A stretch of DNA of 64,000 bases, from the NCBI RefSeq assembly GCF_008710155.1, contig NZ_VYPZ01000001.1, positions 186,001-250,000 of the forward strand, in the 5' to 3' direction. This DNA is from Sphingobium limneticum (GTDB lineage: Bacteria; Pseudomonadota; Alphaproteobacteria; Sphingomonadales; Sphingomonadaceae). The position numbers and the translations under genes were made by a program. Each line of letters starts with the position of its first letter. The stretch's first letter is position 1. This document shows positions 1 to 8,102 of this stretch, in pieces. Under the pieces are notes generated by a model. The model ran no database searches and was not told where the DNA came from. It saw nothing but the letters and a program-made list of their open reading frames with translations.

Positions 1-52
1 CCTCTGGGCGGGTCCGGGCGACTTGCGCCCGATCGATCCAGGAGTTTTCATC

Positions 53-1066
53 TTGACCACCGCTCTGACCCTCGACGTGAAGGCCCAACGGCTCGACTTC
101 AAGGCGCCATTTCGCATTTCAGGCTATGTCTTCGAAGGACTGGACTGCGTGGTGGCAACCCTGTCGGACGGCACCCATAGCGGGCGCGGCGAAGGGGATG
201 GCGTCTATTATCTGGACGACCGTCAGCCGCACATGCTGGCCGAGCTTGAGCGGACCCGCGCCGCAATCGAGGCCGGACCGACACGGGAGGAATTGCGCTC
301 CATCCTGCCCGCTGGAGGCGCGCGCAATGCGGTCGATGCAGCCCTTTGGGAACTGGAGGCGAAGCGGAGCGGCAAACCGGTCTGGGAGTTGGCCGGACTG
401 GAAGCACCAAAGCCGGTCGTCACCACCTTCACGCTTGGCGCCGATGATCCGGCGAAGATGGCGCAGGCGGCTGTCGTCTTCGGCCCGGTCCGCGCGATCA
501 AGGTCAAACTGACCGGCGACCTGGATCTCGACATTGCCCGCGTCGCCGCAATCCGCGCCGCGCGGCCCGATGTGTGGCTCGGCGTAGACGCCAATCAGGG
601 TTTCGCGATCAACGAGTTGGACAGTCTGGTGGCGGCGATGCTGACCGCCAAAGTCTCCCTGATCGAACAGCCGCTCGCGCGGGGGCGGGAGGCCGATCTG
701 GACGGCTATCGTTCGCCCATCCCGCTGGCGGCGGACGAAAGCGCGTTGACGTTGGAGGATGTGCCGGGGCTGGTCGGCCGGTTCGATGTGGTGAATATCA
801 AGCTCGACAAATGCGGCGGCCTGACTGAGGGGCTGCTGATTGCGCAGGCCGCGAAGGCCGCCGGGCTGGGCGTCATGGTGGGCAATATGGGCGGCTCCAC
901 GCTCAGCATGGCGCCCAGCTTTCTGCTGGGGCAACTTTGCGACATCTGCGATCTGGACGGCCCGATCTTCCTGAGCGCCGACCACGATCCTGCGATCCGC
1001 TACGAAGATGGCATGGCCTGGTGCGACGAGCGCATGTGGGGCCGGGAAAGCCCGGACGCGGTATGA
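53..1066 (+). CDS. dgcA: N-acetyl-D-glutamate racemase / dipeptide epimerase DgcA, copy 1
   Basis: Enolase-superfamily epimerase of 337 residues. Members of the DgcA group racemise N-acetyl-D-glutamate to the L form; related enzymes epimerise L-Ala-D/L-Glu. The catalytic set is complete: a KxK motif (K150, K152), metal ligands D179 (GVDANQGF), E205 (SLIEQPL) and D228 (ADES), and the opposite-face lysine K250 (NIKLDKCGG). A longer frame opens at a TTG at position 23, but GGAG at 41-44 sits 8 bases before a TTG at 53, so I chose 53. It is closely similar to the second copy at 15383-16375. A POT transporter and dgcN follow on the same strand. Cytoplasmic. The exact substrate (N-acetyl-Glu or a dipeptide) is inferred from the linked dgcN. 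Confidence 0.88.
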   Translation: MTTALTLDVKAQRLDFKAPFRISGYVFEGLDCVVATLSDGTHSGRGEGDGVYYLDDRQPHMLAELERTRAAIEAGPTREELRSILPAGGARNAVDAALWELEAKRSGKPVWELAGLEAPKPVVTTFTLGADDPAKMAQAAVVFGPVRAIKVKLTGDLDLDIARVAAIRAARPDVWLGVDANQGFAINELDSLVAAMLTAKVSLIEQPLARGREADLDGYRSPIPLAADESALTLEDVPGLVGRFDVVNIKLDKCGGLTEGLLIAQAAKAAGLGVMVGNMGGSTLSMAPSFLLGQLCDICDLDGPIFLSADHDPAIRYEDGMAWCDERMWGRESPDAV

Positions 1067-1088
1067 CCGTCCGCGGGATATTCGACCA

Positions 1089-2372
1089 GTGAATGGCGTG
1101 CGGGCAGAGCGTAGCTGGTTCGGCCAGCCACCGGGGCTGACCATCTTGTTCCTCACCAACATGTGGGAGCAATTTTCCTATTTCGGCATGCGGGCGCTGC
1201 TCGTCTATTATATGACCCGGCAGTTGATGCTGGGGCAGGGGCAGGCGTCCTTCGTCTATGGTGCCTATACCGCTTGCGCTTATTTCACGCCGATCGTCGG
1301 CGGGGTGGTCGCGGACCGATGGCTGGGCAAGCGTCGCGCTGTCACGATCGGCGCGTCCATCATGGCAGCAGGGCACTTCATGATGGCGTTCGAACCGCTT
1401 TTTTACGTTGCGCTCGCCACCATCGCATTGGGCAACGGGCTGTTCCTGCCCAGCCTGCCGAGCCAGATCAACGATCTCTACGCACCGGGTGATCCGCGGC
1501 GCGGCTGGGCCTATAATGTCTATTATGTCGGCATCAATATCGGCGGTTTCCTGGCGCCTTTGATCTGCGGCACGCTGGGCGAGGTCTATGGCTGGCATTA
1601 TGGTTTCGGTGCAGCCGGGATCGGCATGTTCGCGGGGCTGACCATCTATCTGTTGGGGCACAGGCATTTGCCTGTCGAGCACACCGCATCCGCTATCGTC
1701 GATGATGGGCGGGCATCGCCGCCAGCGAATAATCGCCAGCTCTGGCTGGTGCTGGCGGCGGTAGGCCTGTGCGTCACCATCTTTCGTGGCGCCTATGAGC
1801 AAGTGGGCAATACGGTGGCGCTCTGGGCGGGCAGTGGCGTGGATCGCGGCCTTGGCAGCGTCACCATCCCCATGACCTGGTTTCAGTCGCTCAATCCGCT
1901 CCTCGTCATGCTGCTGACCCCACCCTTGCTGGCGCTTTGGCAGCGGCGGGCGAATGCGGGACGCGACACAGCGCCAGCACGCCGCATGGCGCAAGGCGCG
2001 CTGCTGGTCGGACTTGCCTATGTCCTGCTCGCGCTGGTCGCATGGCAGGCGGGGGAGGGGCAAGCGGGCTGGTTGTGGCTGGCGCTTTTCTTTCTGATCT
2101 TCACGATCGGCGAACTCTTCATCCTCCCATCGGGTCTGGGCCTGTTCGCGCGCCTCGCTCCACCGCGCCTGGGCGCGACGACGGTGGCGGCCTGGTATCT
2201 CACCATTTTCGCCGGCAGCCTGAGCGCCGGGCTGGTGGGCACGCTGTGGAGCCATATGACGCATGGCAGCTATTTTGCACTGCTGGCGATGCTTGCCGCC
2301 TTGGCTGCCGTACTTCTCCGGCTACTCGACCCGGCCATTCGTCGCATCGACCGTAATAACAATGACAAATAG
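1089..2372 (+). CDS. POT/PTR2-family oligopeptide transporter, atypical
   Basis: Major-facilitator peptide transporter of about 427 residues with roughly 12 hydrophobic segments. The POT fold is shown by the N-terminal NMWEQFSYFGMRALL segment, the RWLGKR loop after the second helix pair, and the YYVGINIGGF segment. The usual proton-coupling motif ExxER in helix 1 is changed: the matching residues are N24, E27 and Q28, so the first Glu and the Arg are absent. The start is uncertain; GTG at 1089 or GTG at 1098 are both possible, and the longer frame from 1008 overlaps dgcA. It lies between dgcA and dgcN, so it probably imports the D-Glu-containing or N-acylated compound. POT proteins of about 490 residues are more usual, so this one is short. 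Confidence 0.85.
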   Translation: MNGVRAERSWFGQPPGLTILFLTNMWEQFSYFGMRALLVYYMTRQLMLGQGQASFVYGAYTACAYFTPIVGGVVADRWLGKRRAVTIGASIMAAGHFMMAFEPLFYVALATIALGNGLFLPSLPSQINDLYAPGDPRRGWAYNVYYVGINIGGFLAPLICGTLGEVYGWHYGFGAAGIGMFAGLTIYLLGHRHLPVEHTASAIVDDGRASPPANNRQLWLVLAAVGLCVTIFRGAYEQVGNTVALWAGSGVDRGLGSVTIPMTWFQSLNPLLVMLLTPPLLALWQRRANAGRDTAPARRMAQGALLVGLAYVLLALVAWQAGEGQAGWLWLALFFLIFTIGELFILPSGLGLFARLAPPRLGATTVAAWYLTIFAGSLSAGLVGTLWSHMTHGSYFALLAMLAALAAVLLRLLDPAIRRIDRNNNDK

Positions 2373-2381
2373 GTTGATTAT

Positions 2382-2394
2382 TCTCCAATTGAGA
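2382..2394. promoter_or_regulatory. Candidate operator before dgcN copy 1
   Basis: TCTCCAATTGAGA is an inverted repeat (TCTC, 5-base spacer, GAGA) in the 58-base gap between the POT gene and dgcN. The half-site ATTCTCC resembles sequences upstream of the serine hydrolase at 8103, the second dgcN, and the gap between the XRE-cupin genes. No binding is shown; this is a pattern match only. Confidence 0.3.
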
Positions 2395-2430
2395 TCATTC
2401 TGTCCTTATCAGCAAAAATGGAAATGAGAG

Positions 2431-3474
2431 ATGACGATGCAATCCGGCAGGTTTGACTTGGGTACGCTGATCCTGCCTCGCCCCTATCTTCTGTTTCTGG
2501 GTGACGCGACCGAGCGCGGTTTTGCCAAGACCGCGTTGGGTCTGGCCGATTGGGCGCCGGACCTGTGCATCGGTGAATATGGCTTGCCCGGTTGCACCGT
2601 AACCGCGGGGCTACCGCGTCTCACTCCGGCAGAAGCCAGGGAAAAGGGCGCACGCGCGCTCGTGATCGGCGTAGCCAATGTCGGCGGCGTCATTCCCGAT
2701 CAATGGATGGATGCCTTGGTCGACGCGCTGGAACAGGGCTTCGATCTGGTCAGCGGCATGCACGCCAAATTGGTCAGCTTCCCGCGCCTTGCACAGGTCG
2801 CGGCGCAGACCGGACGCCAATTGATCGACATACGTACGCCGCCGCAAGGCATCCCGATCGCGACCGGGCGCAAGCGTAGTGGCAAGCGGTTGCTGACCGT
2901 GGGCACCGACTGTGCACTGGGCAAGAAATATACGGCGCTCGCCATTGCCGATGCTTTCAAGGCGCGCGGCATCGACGCCGATTTCCGCGCCAGCGGCCAG
3001 ACCGGCATCATGATTGCGGGATCGGGCATGCCGATGGATTGCGTCATATCCGATTTCCTTGCCGGCGCAGCCGAGATATTAAGCCCGGATGCGCCACCGG
3101 AGCATTGGGATGTGATCGAAGGGCAGGGATCGTTATTTCACCCTGCTTATGCGACCGTGTCGCTGGGCCTGTTGCATGGCAGCCAGCCGGACGTTTTCGT
3201 CGTCTGTCATGAGGTCGGCCGGACGCAGATATTGGGCGTCAACGGCTACACCCTGCCCTCCATTCCGCAGGTGATTGAACAGACTATCGCCATGGGCCGC
3301 CTAACCAATTCGGCGATCCGCTGCGCTGGTATCAGTCTCAATAGCTCTTCGCTGGACGATGCCGCCGCTACGGTCGAGATCGAACGGCTATCGGCGGAAC
3401 TGGGCTATCCGGTCGCCGACCCGATCCGCCGAGGCCCCGCCTTCGACCGGCTGCTGGACGCCTGCCTTTCATGA
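2431..3474 (+). CDS. dgcN: D-glutamate N-acetyltransferase DgcN (DUF1611), copy 1
   Basis: DUF1611-family protein of 347 residues. DgcN has been described as acetylating D-glutamate, giving N-acetyl-D-glutamate for DgcA. An N-terminal Rossmann-like domain spans about 15-140 (PYLLFLGD, ALVIGVANVGG). A C-terminal P-loop NTPase-like domain starts with a Walker A-like GTDCALGKKYT at 158-168, then FRASGQTGIMIAG and VIEGQGSLFHPAY. GAGAG lies just before the ATG; a second ATG two codons on (2437) is possible. The stop overlaps the start of the next gene as ATGA, so the two are translationally coupled. The second copy at 10168 shares the same motifs. Confidence 0.87.
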   Translation: MTMQSGRFDLGTLILPRPYLLFLGDATERGFAKTALGLADWAPDLCIGEYGLPGCTVTAGLPRLTPAEAREKGARALVIGVANVGGVIPDQWMDALVDALEQGFDLVSGMHAKLVSFPRLAQVAAQTGRQLIDIRTPPQGIPIATGRKRSGKRLLTVGTDCALGKKYTALAIADAFKARGIDADFRASGQTGIMIAGSGMPMDCVISDFLAGAAEILSPDAPPEHWDVIEGQGSLFHPAYATVSLGLLHGSQPDVFVVCHEVGRTQILGVNGYTLPSIPQVIEQTIAMGRLTNSAIRCAGISLNSSSLDDAAATVEIERLSAELGYPVADPIRRGPAFDRLLDACLS

Positions 3475-4604
3475 GCGGCGCGGGGGGAGAGAAGGGGGCA
3501 AGCTGGTTCCAGCGTTTTCTCCTGCCCGGCTTCGCGCTGAAGGCGGTCATCATCGGCGGCGGCTATGCCACCGGGCGCGAACTGGCGGAATTCTTCCTGC
3601 CGAGCGGTCCCTGGGATGGCCTTGCCGGCATGATCCTGGCGATGCTGATCTGGAGCGTTGTCGCCGCCGTCACCTTTCTCTTCGCCCGCATGGTCGGCGC
3701 GCGCGACTATCGCAGTTTTTTCGAAGCGTTGCTGGGCCGGGCCTGGTTCATCTTCGAAATCGGCTATCTGCTCTTCATCATCCTGATCCTGGCCGTTTTC
3801 GGCGCGGCGGCAGGCGCGATTGCGCAGGCTGCGTTCGGCGCCGCGCCGATCGTCGGTACGCTGGCATTGATGGCGGGCATCGGTCTGTTTGCCACCTTCG
3901 GCAATGCCTCGGTCGAGCAGCTGTTCAAATGGGTGTCGTTCCTGCTCTACGGCGTCTATGCGCTGTTTCTGATCCTGGCGCTGACCGGTTTCGGTGACCG
4001 GATCGGGCAGGGTTTCGCGGTGCCAGCGTCCGCCGATGGCTGGGCTCTGGGCGGCCTCACCTATGCCGGTTACAATATCATCGGCGCGGTCGTGATCCTG
4101 CCTGTCTTGCGGCACATGCGGTCGGATCGCGACGCGCTGGTGGCGGGATTGATCGCCGGGCCGCTCGCCATGGCACCGGCCATCGCCTTCTTCATCTGCA
4201 TGATCGCCTTCTATCCCGGCATCGCGCAGGAAATACTGCCATCCGATTTTCTGCTCGGGCAGCTTGGGAGTCCGACTTTCCATCTGCTCTTCCAGCTGAT
4301 GATCTTCGCCGCGCTGCTGGAAAGCGGCACCGGGGCGGTCCATGCCGTCAATGAACGCATCGCCAAGGCCTGGCATATCCGGCGCGGCGCGGTGCTGGGC
4401 AATCCGGCGCGGCTGGGCATCGCGCTCTTCATTCTGACGGGTTGCATGCTGGTGGCCGATCGGGTCGGCCTCGTCGCTTTGATCGCTACGGGCTATCGCG
4501 CGCTCGCCTATATTTTCCTGACGGTTTACGTCCTGCCGCTGCTGACCATCGGCCTTGTCCGGCTGGCCAAGCGGCGACCTGCATATCAAGCGGAGGTCGC
4601 ATGA
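3471..4604 (+). CDS. YkvI-family integral membrane protein
   Basis: Hydrophobic protein of 377 residues with about 10 membrane segments, starting with FALKAVIIGGGYATGRELAEFF. The pattern resembles the YkvI family, distant relatives of LeuT-fold amino-acid transporters. It begins inside the stop of dgcN (ATGA), and its own stop overlaps the next start in the same way, so it is in the middle of a tightly coupled operon. I infer transport (uptake or export) of an amino acid or N-acyl amino acid linked to D-Glu metabolism. No member function is known to me, and the direction of transport cannot be read from the sequence. Confidence 0.75.
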   Translation: MSGAGGEKGASWFQRFLLPGFALKAVIIGGGYATGRELAEFFLPSGPWDGLAGMILAMLIWSVVAAVTFLFARMVGARDYRSFFEALLGRAWFIFEIGYLLFIILILAVFGAAAGAIAQAAFGAAPIVGTLALMAGIGLFATFGNASVEQLFKWVSFLLYGVYALFLILALTGFGDRIGQGFAVPASADGWALGGLTYAGYNIIGAVVILPVLRHMRSDRDALVAGLIAGPLAMAPAIAFFICMIAFYPGIAQEILPSDFLLGQLGSPTFHLLFQLMIFAALLESGTGAVHAVNERIAKAWHIRRGAVLGNPARLGIALFILTGCMLVADRVGLVALIATGYRALAYIFLTVYVLPLLTIGLVRLAKRRPAYQAEVA

Positions 4605-6160
4605 AACAGTTTTTGATCGCCCTCGCTCTGACCTCCACATCGGTCTACGCCGCGCCACCTGTCGATTTCGACACGCGCGTCGAGGCGCTGCGCAACGCCG
4701 TGGGCGTGCCGGGCGTAGGCATAGCCATTGTGGAAAAGGGCCAGACGGTGCTCGCCAAAGGCTATGGCGTCAAACGTCTGGGGGGAAACGATCCGGTGAC
4801 GCCGCATACGCTGTTCGCCACCGGATCGACCGGCAAGGCGGTGACGGCGGCGGCGCTCGCAACCTTGGTGGATCAGGGGAAGATCGACTGGGACGACAAG
4901 GTGATCGATCGTCTGCCCGGCTTCCAGATGTGGGACAGCTGGGTCACGCGCGAAATGACGATCCGCGACCTGCTGGTCCATCGGTCCGGTCTGGGTCTGG
5001 GCGCGGGCGACCTGCTGTTCGTGCCGCGGAGCAACCTGTCGCGCGCGGAAGCCGTGCGGAGACTGCGCTATATCAAGCCCGCTACCAGCTTCCGCAGCGA
5101 CTATGCCTATGACAATATCCTCTACATGGTCGCAGGTCAGCTGATCGAGACGGTTACGGGCCAGACATGGGAAGCCTATGTGAAGGACGATGTCTTCAAG
5201 GTCGCCGGCATGACGGACTCGGTCAGCGACGATCCCGACCGTTTCGCCAATCCCGATCGCGCCCAGCCCCATGCGCGCATGAATGGCGGTCTACGCGGCG
5301 CCGGCGATCAGGAGGTGCTGGACGAACGCGATGGCCTGGCCCGCAACGCGGCGCCGGCTGGTGGCCTTGCGGTCAGTCCGGTCGATATGGGCAAATGGCT
5401 GGCGCTGCAACTGGCGCAGGGCAAGCTACCAAGCGGCGGCCAGCTATATGGTTCGGCGCAGGCGCAGCAGATGTGGCGCCCGGCCACGCTGATGCCGATC
5501 GCACCCAAGCCGCCCGAGCTGGCGCTGACCCAGCCTAAATTCCTCAGCTATGCGCTGGGCTGGCATGTGCAGGATTATCGTGGTGCGAAGATCCTGCAAC
5601 ATGGCGGCGCGGTCTTCGGCTTCCAGACCATGGTCGTGCTGATGCCCGAACAGGATGTCGGTTTCGCGGTCGAGATCAACAGCGAGGATGGCGAACTGGT
5701 GCAGGGCCTCGTCTACGAATTGCTGGATCATTATCTGGGCCTGCCGTCGCAGGACTGGCCGGCCCGGTTCCGGGCTTTCAAGGCGAAGAGGGTTGCAGAT
5801 GGCTTGGCCGCGTTCAAGGCGAAGGGGGCCGCCTCGGCTAAATCCAACCCCTCGCTGCCGCTGGCCCGCTATGCCGGCACCTATCGCGATCCCTGGTATG
5901 GCGACATCGTCGTGGGTCAGGACAGGCAGGGCCTGACCATCGACTTCCGCTCTACCCCGCGCATGGGTGGGCGGTTGAGCCATTTCCAATATGACAGCTT
6001 TTTGACCCGCTTCGACGACAAGACGATCGAGCCGGCCTATGTCAGCTTCGGTCTGGATGCCGATGGAAAGGTGGAGCGCGTGACGATGAAGCCGGCCTCA
6101 CCCATCGCAGACTTCAGCTACGACTATCAGGACCTGCTCTTCACCCCGGTCAAACCCTGA
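4601..6160 (+). CDS. Exported serine hydrolase, beta-lactamase/D-aminopeptidase family
   Basis: Class C beta-lactamase-like (S12) hydrolase of 519 residues with a signal peptide ending near VYA-AP, so periplasmic. The nucleophile motif SxxK is S76-T-G-K79 and the second motif is Y170-D-N172. The third motif is probably the HGG near LQHGGAVFGFQ. A C-terminal beta domain of DUF3471 type follows from about 430. S12 relatives include D-alanyl-D-alanine carboxypeptidases, D-aminopeptidases and esterases. The ATG at 4601 overlaps the upstream stop and has GGAGG 5 bases before it. Being in the dgcN operon, release of D-residues from peptides is a reasonable guess, but the substrate is unproven. Confidence 0.85.
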   Translation: MKQFLIALALTSTSVYAAPPVDFDTRVEALRNAVGVPGVGIAIVEKGQTVLAKGYGVKRLGGNDPVTPHTLFATGSTGKAVTAAALATLVDQGKIDWDDKVIDRLPGFQMWDSWVTREMTIRDLLVHRSGLGLGAGDLLFVPRSNLSRAEAVRRLRYIKPATSFRSDYAYDNILYMVAGQLIETVTGQTWEAYVKDDVFKVAGMTDSVSDDPDRFANPDRAQPHARMNGGLRGAGDQEVLDERDGLARNAAPAGGLAVSPVDMGKWLALQLAQGKLPSGGQLYGSAQAQQMWRPATLMPIAPKPPELALTQPKFLSYALGWHVQDYRGAKILQHGGAVFGFQTMVVLMPEQDVGFAVEINSEDGELVQGLVYELLDHYLGLPSQDWPARFRAFKAKRVADGLAAFKAKGAASAKSNPSLPLARYAGTYRDPWYGDIVVGQDRQGLTIDFRSTPRMGGRLSHFQYDSFLTRFDDKTIEPAYVSFGLDADGKVERVTMKPASPIADFSYDYQDLLFTPVKP

Positions 6161-6181
6161 CGGCAATGACTTTTCGATCCT

Positions 6182-6269
6182 CGTCACCCCGGGCGTGATC
6201 CGGGGGGGGGGCAGCATCTTGTCTCCACCGATTGAAGAAAGCGGGATCCCGGATCAAGTCCGGGATGAC
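6182..6269. repeat. REP-like palindromic element with a G10 run
   Basis: Two inverted arms lie between convergent genes. The left arm is CGTCACCCCGGGCGTGATCC at 6182-6201 and the right arm contains GGATCAAGTCCGGGATGAC at 6251-6269. They match the CGTCATCCCGGACTTGATCC repeat widespread in alphaproteobacterial intergenic DNA. A run of ten G (6202-6211) interrupts the left side. It may serve as a transcription stop between 6160 and 6284. No coding sequence is apparent. Confidence 0.7.
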
Positions 6270-6283
6270 CAGTGTGCAGCGCC

Positions 6284-6946
6284 TCAACCCTTGCGTGGCG
6301 CGCGCTTCTTGACCTCGTTCTGGGTCACATGATGGTGCGCGTCATGCATCAGGTTGGACAGATCCTCTTCCGCGCTGGACATGACGCCGATGGTCAGCGT
6401 TTCCTTGAAGCCGGGTGCGCAGACATAGGCATGGCCCATGCCTGAATCGATATAGATGGACTCGCCGGCTTTCAGTTCGATCGGATCATAAAATTCGGTG
6501 TGGACGATGATGGCGCCTTCCACCACATAGATGAATTCTTCGCCCGAATGGCGCACCAGCTGGCCGAATTCCTCGATCGTCTGGGCATGGATGCGGGTCA
6601 CGACCGGAACCATGCGCTTCTGCCGCAATTCGGTGCAGAGATAATAATATTCATAATTGGACGTATCGACGCGCACGGCGCTGTCGATCGTCCCGACGCT
6701 GCGCCGGCCCATGATGGCGGTCGGCGAACTGGATTCCGATTGAACGAACAGATCGGCGATGCTGATGTTCAGCCGTTCGCTCAACTGCACCAGCTTGTCA
6801 TATGTCAGGGACAGCCGGTCATGCTCCACCTTGGACAAAGTGGACACCGGTATGCCGCAACGCTGGCTCATTTCTTTCAGCGTCCACCCATTGCGGGTCC
6901 GCAGGTCCGTAATCACCGCGCCCAGGGTCCGTCGACCGCCTGCCAT
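6284..6946 (-). CDS. XRE-cupin transcriptional regulator, copy 1
   Basis: Regulator of 220 residues. An N-terminal helix-turn-helix (about 8-62) contains GWTLKEMSQRCGIPVSTLSK, and a C-terminal cupin domain (about 110-195) contains GEEFIYVVEGAIIVHTEFY. The cupin half probably senses a small ligand. It is divergent from a paralogue at 7297 and lies between the two dgcN/dgcA sets, so control of D-Glu genes is a fair inference; a regulator DgcR is known to accompany dgcN in other bacteria, though I cannot confirm that this is its orthologue. The ATG at 6946 is directly before the HTH. Confidence 0.85.
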   Translation of the reverse strand: MAGGRRTLGAVITDLRTRNGWTLKEMSQRCGIPVSTLSKVEHDRLSLTYDKLVQLSERLNISIADLFVQSESSSPTAIMGRRSVGTIDSAVRVDTSNYEYYYLCTELRQKRMVPVVTRIHAQTIEEFGQLVRHSGEEFIYVVEGAIIVHTEFYDPIELKAGESIYIDSGMGHAYVCAPGFKETLTIGVMSSAEEDLSNLMHDAHHHVTQNEVKKRAPRKG

Positions 6947-7296
6947 TCAACTCGCTCCTGTATTACCCTGCACGAACGGACCTTGTCTGCCCTGTTCGAA
7001 AACCCCGCCATAATTTAGCATCGCCCGTCCGGGATGCGCAATGCGCTCCCATAGGGGCTTTGCTCCGGCCCGACCTGTTGCAAAGGCCCTGCGGCCTGTG
7101 CCGGCGAAGGCCTTCTCATCAAACTCGCTTTGCATGCACGCGATCCCTTTTCCATCGAAAATATGTCCTGATAGGAGAATTTCCTTTGCAAAACGGCTCG
7201 TCGCGGCACGCGGCCATTTTCGGATGGAAGACAAAATGGAAAGTCCGTGCTAATTCAGAAAACCGCGTCCATCCGTCGGGCGTGAGCAGGGAGTAA
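6947..7296. promoter_or_regulatory. Divergent control region between two XRE-cupin genes
   Basis: This 350-base gap has no convincing gene; the reading frames in it lack family features. It must carry the promoters of both regulators. Short candidate operator pieces are GGAGAATTTCC at 7174-7184 and TTTTCCATCGAAAA at 7149-7162. The half-sites resemble those before the serine hydrolase and the dgcN genes. Confidence 0.5.
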
Positions 7297-7950
7297 ATGG
7301 AACGGATGGCAGCCACCCCCAAGCCTGGCGTCGATCATGGTCCCGGCGCGTTCCTGCGCGAATTTCGCACCGCGCATGGCCTCACCCTGGCCGCGGCGAG
7401 CCGAAAGACCGGCCTGCCCGTCTCGACCCTGTCCAAGGTGGAGACGGGTAAAATGTCCCTCAGCTATGAGAAGCTGGTGAAGGTCAGCAGCGGCCTCGGC
7501 ATCGATATTACCCAGCTTTTCTCGGGCGCCGCCTCCACCGCGCCGGTGGCGCAAATGCCCACGGGCCGCCGTAGCATTACGCTGGCAGGGGAGGGGCCGA
7601 CGATCCGCACGGCCGCCTATCATTACAGTTATCCTTCCGCCGATCTGCTCAACAAGCAATTGAATCCCATGATCCTGGAGGTCGGCGCCCGGTCGATCGT
7701 CGAATTTGGCGAGTTGATGCGTCATCCGGGTGAGGAATATGCCTTCGTCATTGAAGGGCAATGCGAATTTCATAGCGATATCTATGCCCCATCGCTGCTG
7801 AAGACAGGCGATTCCATCTATTTCGACGCATCCATGGGCCATGCCTATGTTGCGGTGGGGAATGGGCCCTGCCGTATCCTGTGCGTCTGTTCGGCCAAGG
7901 ACGCCGAACTCAAATCGACCTTGAATTCGATCGCCTTGGGCCACTCATAA
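7297..7950 (+). CDS. XRE-cupin transcriptional regulator, copy 2
   Basis: Regulator of 217 residues, paralogous to the divergent gene at 6284-6946. The HTH (about 20-72) contains HGLTLAAASRKTGLPVSTLSK, and the cupin (about 115-200) contains GEEYAFVIEGQCEFHSDIY and GDSIYFDASMGHAYV. GGGAG lies just before the ATG. It stands immediately upstream of the second gene set (8103 onward). Having one regulator per gene set suggests that the two modules answer to different ligands or at different thresholds; this is inference. Confidence 0.85.
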   Translation: MERMAATPKPGVDHGPGAFLREFRTAHGLTLAAASRKTGLPVSTLSKVETGKMSLSYEKLVKVSSGLGIDITQLFSGAASTAPVAQMPTGRRSITLAGEGPTIRTAAYHYSYPSADLLNKQLNPMILEVGARSIVEFGELMRHPGEEYAFVIEGQCEFHSDIYAPSLLKTGDSIYFDASMGHAYVAVGNGPCRILCVCSAKDAELKSTLNSIALGHS

Positions 7951-8050
7951 CTATCTATATTTAGGTCATTTTTCATTTATATCGGCGTTAGATGGCGCCC
8001 ATCCCTTGTCTATTGACAATTCGACACAATAATTATCATATTAGAAAATA

Positions 8051-8065
8051 TTTCCATATTGGAAA
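8051..8065. promoter_or_regulatory. Palindrome upstream of membrane serine hydrolase
   Basis: TTTCCATATTGGAAA is a perfect inverted repeat (5-base arms, 5-base centre) in AT-rich DNA, 38 bases before the start at 8103. It is a candidate operator for one of the adjacent XRE-cupin regulators. The gap 7951-8102 holds no gene. Confidence 0.45.
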
Positions 8066-8102
8066 TTTATCCTATGATATAGCGGTCGGGGAGAGGGGTG
8101 GC

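Noticed and set aside
6947..7234. A 95-codon minus-strand frame in the gap between the XRE-cupin genes
   Set aside because: It would lie in the divergent promoter region, has no family features and no good ribosome site.
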